NCBI GenBank assembly: GCA_013041835.1
Contig: JABDRH010000012.1
Span: 1 to 12,250, forward strand
From: Desulfatitalea sp.
GTDB lineage: Bacteria > Desulfobacterota > Desulfobacteria > Desulfobacterales > Desulfosarcinaceae
Direction of reading: 5' to 3'
DNA: 12,250 nucleotides
Shown: positions 1-5,708 of the stretch, one piece after another
Position numbering within the stretch: the stretch's first letter is position 1
How the letters are laid out: each line of letters starts with the position of its first letter
Position numbers and translations under genes: made by a program
The notes under the pieces: model-generated
The model's input: the letters and a program-made list of their open reading frames with translations, nothing else
Databases searched by the model: none
Told to the model about the DNA's origin: nothing

Positions 1-102
1 CACCCGTGCCTGGGCGCAGGCCAAGCGCTCGCTGGGGGACTTAGCGGTTACGTCCACCATGCGCACCCGTCCCTGAGCGTCAAGGTGGGTCAGATCGGCC
101 AT
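1..102 (-). CDS. moaC: MoaC, cyclic pyranopterin monophosphate synthase (N-terminal part only)
   Basis: The gene runs off the left edge; only its first 34 codons are visible. The peptide begins MADLTHLDAQGRVRMVDV, which I recognise as the conserved MoaC start (Met-x-x-Leu-Thr-His-x-x-x-x-Gly-x-x-x-Met-Val-Asp-Val). MoaC acts in the cytoplasm in the first stage of molybdenum cofactor synthesis, converting the MoaA product 3',8-cyclo-GTP into cyclic pyranopterin monophosphate. The family is about 160 residues long, so roughly four fifths is missing. The ATG at 102 was chosen because AAGGAG (positions 116-111) lies 8 nt upstream and the protein family starts here. It follows moaE on the same strand after 161 bp, so both may share a transcript. 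No catalytic residues are in view, so identity rests on the N-terminus alone. Confidence 0.85.
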   Translation of the reverse strand, partial: MADLTHLDAQGRVRMVDVTAKSPSERLACAQARV

Positions 103-110
103 GGCATTCG

Positions 111-116
111 CTCCTT
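111..116 (-). promoter_or_regulatory. ribosome binding site of moaC
   Basis: AAGGAG on the minus strand, 8 nt before the ATG at 102. It fixes the moaC start and rules out the nearby out-of-frame ATG at 107-105. Confidence 0.7.
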
Positions 117-179
117 GTGACGCGTTCCCATCTGCAATTGATCGCTTGGGATCCAAATCAGGACCACAGCGTTACTGCA

Positions 180-196
180 GCCGCTGGGGCAGCGGC
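180..196. repeat. small perfect hairpin between moaE and moaC
   Basis: GCCGCTG and CAGCGGC form a perfect 7-bp stem around a 3-nt loop, in the 161-bp gap between moaE and moaC. No T-run follows on either strand, so it is not a classical terminator. It could stabilise mRNA ends or be chance. The rest of the gap shows nothing recognisable. Confidence 0.4.
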
Positions 197-263
197 ACCC
201 CATCGCGAGAACGCAGATATAGGCGGCAAGCAACCCTTTCAAGACGCCGTTTGTGAATGGAAA

Positions 264-623
264 TTAGGCAGGGTACTCGGTCTTTCGGGTCACTTCCTTT
301 TTAATGATATTCAGCAATTCGGTGAGCACGGTAATGACATTTTCGCGCATATCACCGGCCACCACCAGGGCCATGACATCCTCGCCCACCATTAAATCGT
401 GGTCGGCATTGATCTGAATCAGAATTTCCACGATCCCCGGTCTGGCCTTGAACGTTTCGATCACCTGTTCCAACCGGGTGTTGTTCACCGCCACGCGCAG
501 GCCGCGAACCGGCGTGCCGTCACGCGAGACGCCGCGCACAACACCTTGATGGCACAGGATCATCCCCACTTTTTCATAATCGATCCGACGTTTGATTTGA
601 TCTACAAGTGCATTCAAATCCAT
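264..623 (-). CDS. moaE: MoaE-like molybdopterin synthase catalytic subunit, short divergent form
   Basis: A 119-residue protein related to MoaE, the large subunit of molybdopterin synthase, which with the thiocarboxylated MoaD protein puts two sulfurs into cyclic pyranopterin monophosphate. Visible family features are the GVVRG segment with Arg30, the VGEDVMALVVAGDMREN segment with Arg93, and the C-terminal lysine-rich IKKEVTRKTEY (Lys108/109 and Lys114), which lines up with the two active-site lysines of classical MoaE. It is shorter than the ~150-residue Escherichia coli protein. The usual His-Arg pair before the last helices reads Met-Arg here. The ATG at 623 is preferred over the in-frame upstream ATG at 677, because an AAAGGAG sits 6 nt before it and homology starts here. 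moaC follows, which supports a molybdopterin role. A MoaE-like protein with altered activity cannot be excluded. Confidence 0.8.
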   Translation of the reverse strand: MDLNALVDQIKRRIDYEKVGMILCHQGVVRGVSRDGTPVRGLRVAVNNTRLEQVIETFKARPGIVEILIQINADHDLMVGEDVMALVVAGDMRENVITVLTELLNIIKKEVTRKTEYPA

Positions 624-629
624 GGTGTT

Positions 630-636
630 CTCCTTT
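630..636 (-). promoter_or_regulatory. ribosome binding site of moaE
   Basis: AAAGGAG on the minus strand, 6 nt before the ATG at 623. It decides the start against the in-frame ATG 54 nt upstream, which would place the candidate promoter inside the gene. Confidence 0.7.
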
Positions 637-648
637 GATACTGAAAAC

Positions 649-677
649 AGCATAGGAGAAATGGGCGTCCGAATCAA
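649..677 (-). promoter_or_regulatory. candidate sigma70-type promoter of moaE
   Basis: On the minus strand TTGATT (677-672) is followed after exactly 17 nt by TATGCT (654-649). Each box matches 4 of 6 consensus bases. The -10 box lies about 25 nt before the moaE start codon, leaving a short leader. The spacing is ideal but the boxes are imperfect, so this is a prediction by eye. Confidence 0.4.
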
Positions 678-718
678 GCCGCAACCCTATTTGGTATCCC
701 TGAAAAAACGGTAATCCC

Positions 719-740
719 CCCCAATGTTGCATCATTGGGG
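719..740. repeat. 22-bp perfect palindrome with 8-bp arms
   Basis: CCCCAATG (719-726) and CATTGGGG (733-740) are perfect inverted arms around TTGCAT. It lies about 40 bp upstream of the candidate -35 box of moaE and outside repeat element A. It could be a binding site for a dimeric regulator or an RNA hairpin. On the minus strand TTTTTT follows after about 9 nt, too far for a normal terminator. Confidence 0.5.
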
Positions 741-787
741 TAAAGTCGGCGACGGGTGGGACGATAACTATTACGTGGCAAACCTTA

Positions 788-990
788 AAGGGCTCGCGCA
801 CAAAACAATCCGCATCAAGGCATGCGGACTTGGATCGGATTGGTTCGATCCGAGGGTTCAAAAGGCAGGCATAGCGAGCTATTTTTAAGGTTTGAGGCCC
901 GAATTTAGATTCGGTGAGACTGAAGCACGGGCAATGATAGCCCGAATCCGTTATGAATAAATGCGGAACGTATTGATGCGCGAGCCCTTA
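788..990. repeat. inverted-repeat element A, ~200 bp, MITE-like
   Basis: The two ends are inverted copies: 13 bases, AAGGGCTCGCGCA, at 788-800 recur in reverse complement at 977-989, and after about 9 less similar bases TCCGCAT (809-815) recurs as ATGCGGA (961-967). Inside are a further hairpin (TCCGCAT/ATGCGGA, 809-828), nested repeats around GGATCG/CGATCC (832-851) and a central palindrome ATAGCGAGCTAT (871-882). Read on the minus strand it aligns along much of its length with element B at 5508-5708, including the ends and the ATAGC palindrome. It has no coding capacity. This fits a small non-autonomous mobile element or another dispersed structured repeat. No clear target-site duplication was seen. 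Confidence 0.7.
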
Positions 991-1062
991 CAACCGGCGG
1001 TAGGCATTCTGGCATCGGCGACGAACCAGCCTATCGACTTGCCGGCAGGAGGACGTTAATTC

Positions 1063-3078
1063 ATGAAAGCAAAGATCAATGTCGAGCAGGATTTTCTGGC
1101 CAGGATGAGCCATGAGATTCGTACACCCCTCAACGGGATCATCGGCATGACCGAAATCGCCCTGACGACACGCTTGGACGACCATCAAAAACGCATCATC
1201 GGTATCATCGAAAACGAATCACAGCACCTGCTCGAACTGATCAACAATGTGCTGGATTTTTCCAAAATCGAGGCCGACAAGCTGGACCTTGAATGTGTCG
1301 CGTTTGATTTGCGCCACCTGATGGACGGTGTTGGCGAAACCATCGCCGCGCAGGCCGGTCGCAAGGGGCTGGAGATGAACCTGTTCCAGTCGCCGGACAT
1401 CCCCCGGCAGGTGCTCGGCGATGCTATGCGGCTGCGTCAGGTATTGCTGAACCTGGCCGCCAATGCGGTCAAGTTTACCTGGGAGGGCGAAATCAACCTG
1501 CGCGCGGACCTGCTTTCCCAGAATGCAACACAGGCGCTGATCCGCTTCTGCATTCAAGACACGGGCATTGGTATCGCCGCCGACCGCCAAGCGAAAATCT
1601 TCGACCGTTTTACCCAATCCGACGCCTCCACCACGCGCATGTACGGCGGAACCGGCCTGGGCACCACCATCAGCAAGTGTTTGGTAGAGCTCATGGGCGG
1701 CAAATTGTTGCTGGAAAGCAACGAGGGTTCAGGTACCACTATTTGGTTCGACCTGGCGTTTGAATTCGCCCCTCTTGTTGCGCAAGCGCAATCCGAACAC
1801 GAGGCGGACGGACCCCATGAAATGAACCACCTGCGGGTATTAATGGTGGACGACTGCTCGACCAGCCGCCGTTTTGCACTCAAGTACCTGGATGTTTTGG
1901 GCTGCCAAGCCCAGGCGGCCGAAAACGGCGCCGAAGCCCTGGAACGTCTCAAGACGTCGGCGGATCAAGGCGAGCCATTTGACCTGGTCCTGACCGATTT
2001 TCGCATGCCGCGAATGAATGGATACGAACTGGTCCGGCAACTGCGCACCATGGATGCCTATGAACAGACCCCTGCGATCGTGGTCACCGGCATTCAGGAA
2101 ATCGCGTCGGGTGAAGATTTCAGGAGCCTGGGGTTCGACCGCTGCATCGCCAAGCCGATGAGCTTCGATGATCTGAAAAGCGCCATTGCCGAAGTATTCA
2201 GCACGGCCGCGCCCGGTGTCCGCGAAAGCGTGCCTGCTCCCGAAGGCGGGCAGGGCAGGGCAGGGTGCATTCTGCTGGCCGAGGACTACCATACCAATCA
2301 GCAGGTGGCCTGCATGCATTTGACATCCGCCGACTATGCCGTGGACGTGGCTGAAAACGGACAGGCGGCGGTGGACCTGTTCTCGCGCAATGTGTATGAT
2401 CTGGTGCTCATGGACCTTGAGATGCCCGTCATGGACGGGTTTGCCGCGGCCCGCGCCATCCGCTGCATTGAAGGCCAGCGCAAGCCCGATGACCCGCTGT
2501 ACAAAGCATCGCCCACCCCCATTATCGCCCTTACGGCTCACGCCCTGGGCAACCACGAGCAGATGAGTCGCGATGCCGGGATGGATGACTTTCTGACCAA
2601 GCCCCTGCGCCGTAAAAAGCTGCTCGCAACGATCCAGCGTCAGTTGTCTCACTTGGCCGCCGACAACGCGGCGCACCGGCCTTATCCAACGGTTCTAATG
2701 CAGGAAAAACCACCGGTCATGGACTGGGACCAGGCCCTTTCGGAATTCATGTTCCAGGAGGCGGTGTTGACAAGTGTCCTCGAGGGCTTCCTGGAAACGC
2801 TCGACAGCCAAATAAAGACCATTGGAAATGCATTGCGGGGCGGCGACGCCGAGTGCGCCCGCCGCAACGCCCACGCCATTAATGGCGGCGCCGCCAACTT
2901 GTGCGCCAGGCCGCTATCCCAGGCCGCCGCCGAACTGGAACAGGCCGCGCAAAACGCCGATATGACTTCGGCAGCGCTCAAACTGGCCGCACTGATCAAG
3001 GAAAGACGTCAGCTACGCGCATTTGTCGATCGGAAACAGATCCATCAACCGTGTGCTGCAGCGTGCCGAGCCCTTTGA
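1063..3078 (+). CDS. Sensor-less hybrid histidine kinase (HisKA-HATPase-REC-REC-HPt)
   Basis: A 671-residue phosphorelay kinase. HisKA occupies about residues 8-75 with the H-box SHEIRTPLN (phospho-acceptor His17). The HATPase domain runs to about 235, with the N-box around Asn130/Asn134, DTGIGI at 166-171, KIFDRF at 178-183 and GGTGLGTTIS at 195-204. REC1 (about 258-380) has Asp263/Asp264, phospho-acceptor Asp312, Thr342 and Lys364. REC2 (about 402-525) has Glu407/Asp408, Asp451, Thr491 and Lys513. A C-terminal HPt domain (about 560-650) has His604 in HAINGG, where the usual Lys three residues after His is Asn. No sensor, transmembrane or PAS region precedes HisKA, and an in-frame TAA lies just upstream of the ATG. 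The start is supported by AGGAGG 10 nt upstream. The REC-HDOD gene follows after 26 bp and is the probable partner. It is either a cytosolic kinase taking its signal from another protein, or a 5'-truncated gene. Confidence 0.9.
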   Translation: MKAKINVEQDFLARMSHEIRTPLNGIIGMTEIALTTRLDDHQKRIIGIIENESQHLLELINNVLDFSKIEADKLDLECVAFDLRHLMDGVGETIAAQAGRKGLEMNLFQSPDIPRQVLGDAMRLRQVLLNLAANAVKFTWEGEINLRADLLSQNATQALIRFCIQDTGIGIAADRQAKIFDRFTQSDASTTRMYGGTGLGTTISKCLVELMGGKLLLESNEGSGTTIWFDLAFEFAPLVAQAQSEHEADGPHEMNHLRVLMVDDCSTSRRFALKYLDVLGCQAQAAENGAEALERLKTSADQGEPFDLVLTDFRMPRMNGYELVRQLRTMDAYEQTPAIVVTGIQEIASGEDFRSLGFDRCIAKPMSFDDLKSAIAEVFSTAAPGVRESVPAPEGGQGRAGCILLAEDYHTNQQVACMHLTSADYAVDVAENGQAAVDLFSRNVYDLVLMDLEMPVMDGFAAARAIRCIEGQRKPDDPLYKASPTPIIALTAHALGNHEQMSRDAGMDDFLTKPLRRKKLLATIQRQLSHLAADNAAHRPYPTVLMQEKPPVMDWDQALSEFMFQEAVLTSVLEGFLETLDSQIKTIGNALRGGDAECARRNAHAINGGAANLCARPLSQAAAELEQAAQNADMTSAALKLAALIKERRQLRAFVDRKQIHQPCAAACRAL

Positions 3079-3104
3079 GGCACATACCGGCAAGGGGATG
3101 ACCC

Positions 3105-4403
3105 ATGCACATTCTCGTCGTAGATGATGAACAGGTCAGCCGCATTAAGATGAAAACCTTGCTCGGATTGTTCGGCCGTTGCCGGACGGCGGAAAACGGA
3201 CAAGAGGCCTTGCGCCGGTTTGAGGAGGCGCTTTCGGCCGAGGATCCGTATCGCTTGGTGACCCTGGACATTGAAATGCCGGATTTGTCCGGCACCGAAG
3301 TTCTGCTCGAAATGCGCCGTTTAGAGCGTGATCACGGTATCACTCCCGCCCGCCGGGCCAAAATCATCATGGTCACGTCCCATTCGGACAAGGACCAAGT
3401 GATGGCCTGCATCCACTCGGGGTGTGACGACTACATTGCCAAGCCCATCAACCAGCAGCTTATCGTGGGAAAGCTTGGCCAGATGGGCTTCCGAAAAACA
3501 CCTTCCCCATCGGCCGTTGCTCGGGACAGCGCCATATCGGCGAACACCATCTTCAAGGATATCAACCGGGCCCTGCGTTCAGGAGAACTGCAACTGCCCC
3601 TGCAGCCGCAAATCAGCATGACATTCCGACAACTGATGAACGCCAATGCCGATATGCAGCAAATTGTCGCGTTGATTGAAAAGGATATGGTCATCGCCGC
3701 CAAAGTCATTCGCATTGCCAATTCCGCTTTGTACCGCGGGTTCGACCCGGCGCTCAACACCCAGCAAGCCATCAGCCGCTTGGGGCTGACCGTTACGGAA
3801 CAGACGGTGACCGCCCTGGCCAACCAACGCCTCTACGTGACCGATCAGCGCCGCTTCAGGCCGCTATTGGAAAGTTTGTGGCAGCACTCCCTGGCCGCGG
3901 CCCACGCCGCCCAGTGCATCGAAGCGGCCGGCCGCTGCCGCCTGGACCTGGATGCCTTCGTAGCCGGCTTGATGCACGATATCGGCGCCCTGGCCTTGAT
4001 CCAAATCATCGCCGAGATGGAAAAGCGCAATCGCTATCCAGACCCCGTCAACACCCAGGCCATGACCGATACCGTACAAACCCATCATGCCACATTCGGC
4101 GGCAACCTATTGAAAAAGTGGAATTTCGCCCATGCCTACGTCCAGGCCACACTAGACCATCACAGTAACGGGAACCGGCCGTTCGGCGATGCCAACAGCG
4201 CCGTGGTCCACCTGGCCAATCTGATGGCCAAGGCGGTTGGTTTTCACGGTATGGATCGTGCCGTCGTCGAAAACCTGGCGCAAAGCCCATCGGCCCGGTA
4301 TCTGCAACTTGGCAAACCACAGCTGGACAACATCGAAAGCGACATCCGCGGCCGCCTGGCAACGGCGCAAGAGATGCTCAACACGGGCGGCGTGGATCAA
4401 TAG
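3105..4403 (+). CDS. Response regulator with REC and HDOD domains
   Basis: A 432-residue response regulator. The REC domain (about 1-128) has Asp7/Asp8, phospho-acceptor Asp55 in LVTLDIEMP, Thr91 and Lys113 in IAKP. It is joined to an HDOD domain (about 160-370), a catalytically altered relative of HD phosphohydrolases. HDOD landmarks are LPLQPQISMTFRQLM, the IANSALYRG segment, LWQHSL (His261) and GLMHDIGALAL (His291-Asp292). Other histidines (327, 328, 352, 353) are retained, but the complete metal-binding pattern of an HD-GYP enzyme is absent. HDOD proteins usually act as regulatory scaffolds in motility, stress or cyclic-nucleotide signalling; the target here is unknown. The start has AAGGGG 7 nt upstream. 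It lies 26 bp after the hybrid kinase on the same strand, so the two likely form one operon and one phosphorelay ending at Asp55. Confidence 0.9.
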   Translation: MHILVVDDEQVSRIKMKTLLGLFGRCRTAENGQEALRRFEEALSAEDPYRLVTLDIEMPDLSGTEVLLEMRRLERDHGITPARRAKIIMVTSHSDKDQVMACIHSGCDDYIAKPINQQLIVGKLGQMGFRKTPSPSAVARDSAISANTIFKDINRALRSGELQLPLQPQISMTFRQLMNANADMQQIVALIEKDMVIAAKVIRIANSALYRGFDPALNTQQAISRLGLTVTEQTVTALANQRLYVTDQRRFRPLLESLWQHSLAAAHAAQCIEAAGRCRLDLDAFVAGLMHDIGALALIQIIAEMEKRNRYPDPVNTQAMTDTVQTHHATFGGNLLKKWNFAHAYVQATLDHHSNGNRPFGDANSAVVHLANLMAKAVGFHGMDRAVVENLAQSPSARYLQLGKPQLDNIESDIRGRLATAQEMLNTGGVDQ

Positions 4404-4439
4404 CAGGGCTGGAAAGCAAGACCGAAAGACAATCGGCGA

Positions 4440-4604
4440 TTAGGGCTTGAACACGTGGGCATCGGTACGGCTGACCCTCAGGGGTTCATCATGGCCCGCG
4501 AGTTTAAGCACATGGCGTCCGGTAAGGGACCGGCTGATTTTTGTAACGCAGCCGGGTGAGATGGATCGGCGCATGAAAATGTGACGTTATTTCCTGCGCC
4601 CTAA
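4440..4604. repeat. possible inverted-repeat element C (weak relative of A and B)
   Basis: TTAGGGC at 4440-4446 recurs in reverse complement at 4598-4604, with TTAGGGCTTG at the left end resembling TTAGGGCTCG of element B. On the minus strand the right end resembles the right end of element A (an AATAACGT-then-CACATTT pattern against AATACGTTCC-then-GCATTT), but gaps are needed. No central ATAGC palindrome was found. The right end lies inside the last codons of the UroD-family gene. Membership of the family is uncertain. Confidence 0.4.
4519..4542 (+). terminator. weak candidate terminator after the kinase/HDOD operon
   Basis: CCGGT and ACCGG form a 5-bp GC-rich stem around AAGGG, followed by CTGATTTTT. 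It sits 115 bp after the HDOD stop, in the gap between convergent genes where a terminator is expected. The stem is short, so confidence is low. Confidence 0.35.
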
Positions 4605-5495
4605 CCTGTCGGCCATTTGATAAATTTGAGTCAAACGGTTGATATGGCCCGGGTTGTACAATCCTGTGGACGTGGCAAGAATAAAGCCGCCGGTTTCAGC
4701 CAGCATTTTGACCAGGCCCTTCAAAGATGTTTTCATGGCCGCCGTGATACTTTCGGCCTGAATCAGATCACCAGGGATACCGGTCATAAAGGTGATCTCT
4801 TGTCCATAGGAAGTCTTGAGGGCGGCAAGGTTCAGATGTTCACATTGACAGGCGGCGAAGGCGTTGAAACCGCATTGGACCAATTGCGGCACATAGGCGG
4901 TGAAATTGCCGCAGGAATGAAGCATGGCGTATTTTTTGCGTCCATGAATCCTGCTTACCATTCTTTCAAAAAAAGGAAAAAACAGCGCCCCGGATTCCGT
5001 CGGGTTCAAATAGGGTCCGTTGCTGGCAGCGATATCATCGGCAATGACGATGGCGTGGACATCCGTTTCCAGGCAGGCATCGGCCAGGGCGTTCACCCTG
5101 GAAGCCTCAGCGGCATAGATCTCGTTCAGCCCTTTGCGGTTCCGGCGCCAGTCCAACAACACCTTCATCAACCCAAGCTGATCAACCATCCGCTGAAACG
5201 GGCCGTCCAGGATGGCGGCATGAAACAGACCGGGAGCATCTTTGCCGGCCTGCACCAGGTGATCCGGGGTAAAATACCGGTACCCTTGAACATCATGGTA
5301 GTCGGATTCCACAGAGACAGGCAGACAAAGGATATCCATATCCAGCCGTTTTCGAAGCGAGATGTGGCCCTGCAGGTCATCTTTAAGCCCCAATGGCGCA
5401 AAGAGCCTGGTTCCCAGCCACAGCTCCCCTTTGGGAAGTCGATCAGCCGCCTGGTGTTGAAACGCCAGGTGAACTGGATTCAGCGGTTCTTCCAT
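4587..5495 (-). CDS. Uroporphyrinogen decarboxylase-family (MtaA/MtbA-like) protein, probable corrinoid methyltransferase
   Basis: A 302-residue protein of the UroD superfamily branch that includes cobalamin-dependent methyltransferases rather than true haem-pathway UroD. Evidence is the TIM-barrel-like IADDIAASNGPYLNP segment (151-165, Asp153/Asp154) and the zinc-site motif LHSCGN (His193, Cys195), typical of methylcobalamin:thiol methyltransferases. The region that normally gives the third zinc ligand, a Cys near the C-terminus, reads GGFILATSTGLYNPGHI (269-285) with no Cys; Cys216/Cys218 lie elsewhere. It is a little shorter than the family's usual ~340 residues. The ATG at 5495 has AAAGGAG (5509-5503) 7 nt upstream. 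It lies downstream of the ferredoxin/ASKHA activator on the same strand, 198 bp away, and the gap is filled by element B. The context suggests corrinoid-dependent methyl transfer; the substrate is unknown. The last codons coincide with a TTAGGGC repeat end. Confidence 0.8.
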   Translation of the reverse strand: MEEPLNPVHLAFQHQAADRLPKGELWLGTRLFAPLGLKDDLQGHISLRKRLDMDILCLPVSVESDYHDVQGYRYFTPDHLVQAGKDAPGLFHAAILDGPFQRMVDQLGLMKVLLDWRRNRKGLNEIYAAEASRVNALADACLETDVHAIVIADDIAASNGPYLNPTESGALFFPFFERMVSRIHGRKKYAMLHSCGNFTAYVPQLVQCGFNAFAACQCEHLNLAALKTSYGQEITFMTGIPGDLIQAESITAAMKTSLKGLVKMLAETGGFILATSTGLYNPGHINRLTQIYQMADRLGRRK

Positions 5496-5502
5496 TGACC
5501 TG

Positions 5503-5509
5503 CTCCTTT
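5503..5509 (-). promoter_or_regulatory. ribosome binding site of the UroD-family gene, abutting repeat element B
   Basis: AAAGGAG on the minus strand, 7 nt before the ATG at 5495. It overlaps the left edge of element B (TTAAGG starting at 5508), so the repeat begins right at the Shine-Dalgarno site. Confidence 0.65.
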
Positions 5510-5708
5510 AAGGACTCGCGCAAAAACAACTTCAGCATTTATCCATCCCGGCTTCAGGTCATCCGGGTCCGATCCGCGGCCCCGGCCTATTGGTAGCTTT
5601 GGCCTCACAATAGCTTGCTATTGCTCCGGTTTTGGGTCCTTAGATCAAACCCACCTGACCCAAATCCAGGCGCCTAAACCGCTGAACTTGTTTTTACGCG
5701 AGCCCTAA
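5508..5708. repeat. inverted-repeat element B, ~200 bp, MITE-like
   Basis: Its 25-bp ends (5512-5536 and, in reverse complement, 5681-5705) match at 22 of 25 positions by hand, with the core CTCGCG followed by a run of As and then TTCAGC. A perfect palindrome CAATAGCTTGCTATTG lies at 5608-5623. The left 38 bases match the minus-strand right end of element A at about 30 of 38 positions without gaps. The middle also aligns, sharing GGCCTCA, the ATAGC palindrome and a GATC-then-AACC stretch. It fills the space between the ASKHA gene and the UroD-family gene. Its right end supplies the last codons and the TAA of the ASKHA gene, and its left end touches the ribosome binding site of the UroD gene. 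Confidence 0.8.

Larger units (their letters stand above)
624..1062. other. 439-bp intergenic region between divergent moaE and the hybrid kinase gene
   Basis: No credible gene lies here; the short open frames on both strands resemble no protein and lack ribosome binding sites. It holds the moaE promoter candidate (649-677), a 22-bp palindrome (719-740), repeat element A (788-990) and the leader of the kinase gene (991-1062) with AGGAGG at 1047-1052. Confidence 0.7.

Noticed and set aside
180..196. hairpin between moaE and moaC considered as a terminator or molybdenum-cofactor riboswitch
   Set aside because: There is no T-run on either strand and a single 7-bp stem is far simpler than the known riboswitch fold.
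574..861. 95-codon minus-strand frame ahead of moaE
   Set aside because: It crosses the moaE start, the promoter candidate, the palindrome and part of element A; it has no recognisable protein and no ribosome binding site.
788..990. element A considered as a CRISPR array or tRNA gene
   Set aside because: There are no regularly spaced direct repeats and no cloverleaf; the repeats are inverted and confined to the ends and centre.
1840..2676. 278-codon open frame on the minus strand
   Set aside because: Antisense to the REC domains of the hybrid kinase, whose motifs are unmistakable; no family similarity in the shadow frame.
4617..5498. 293-codon open frame on the plus strand
   Set aside because: It lies exactly opposite the UroD-family gene, resembles no protein and lacks a ribosome binding site; the antisense frame is open by codon bias.
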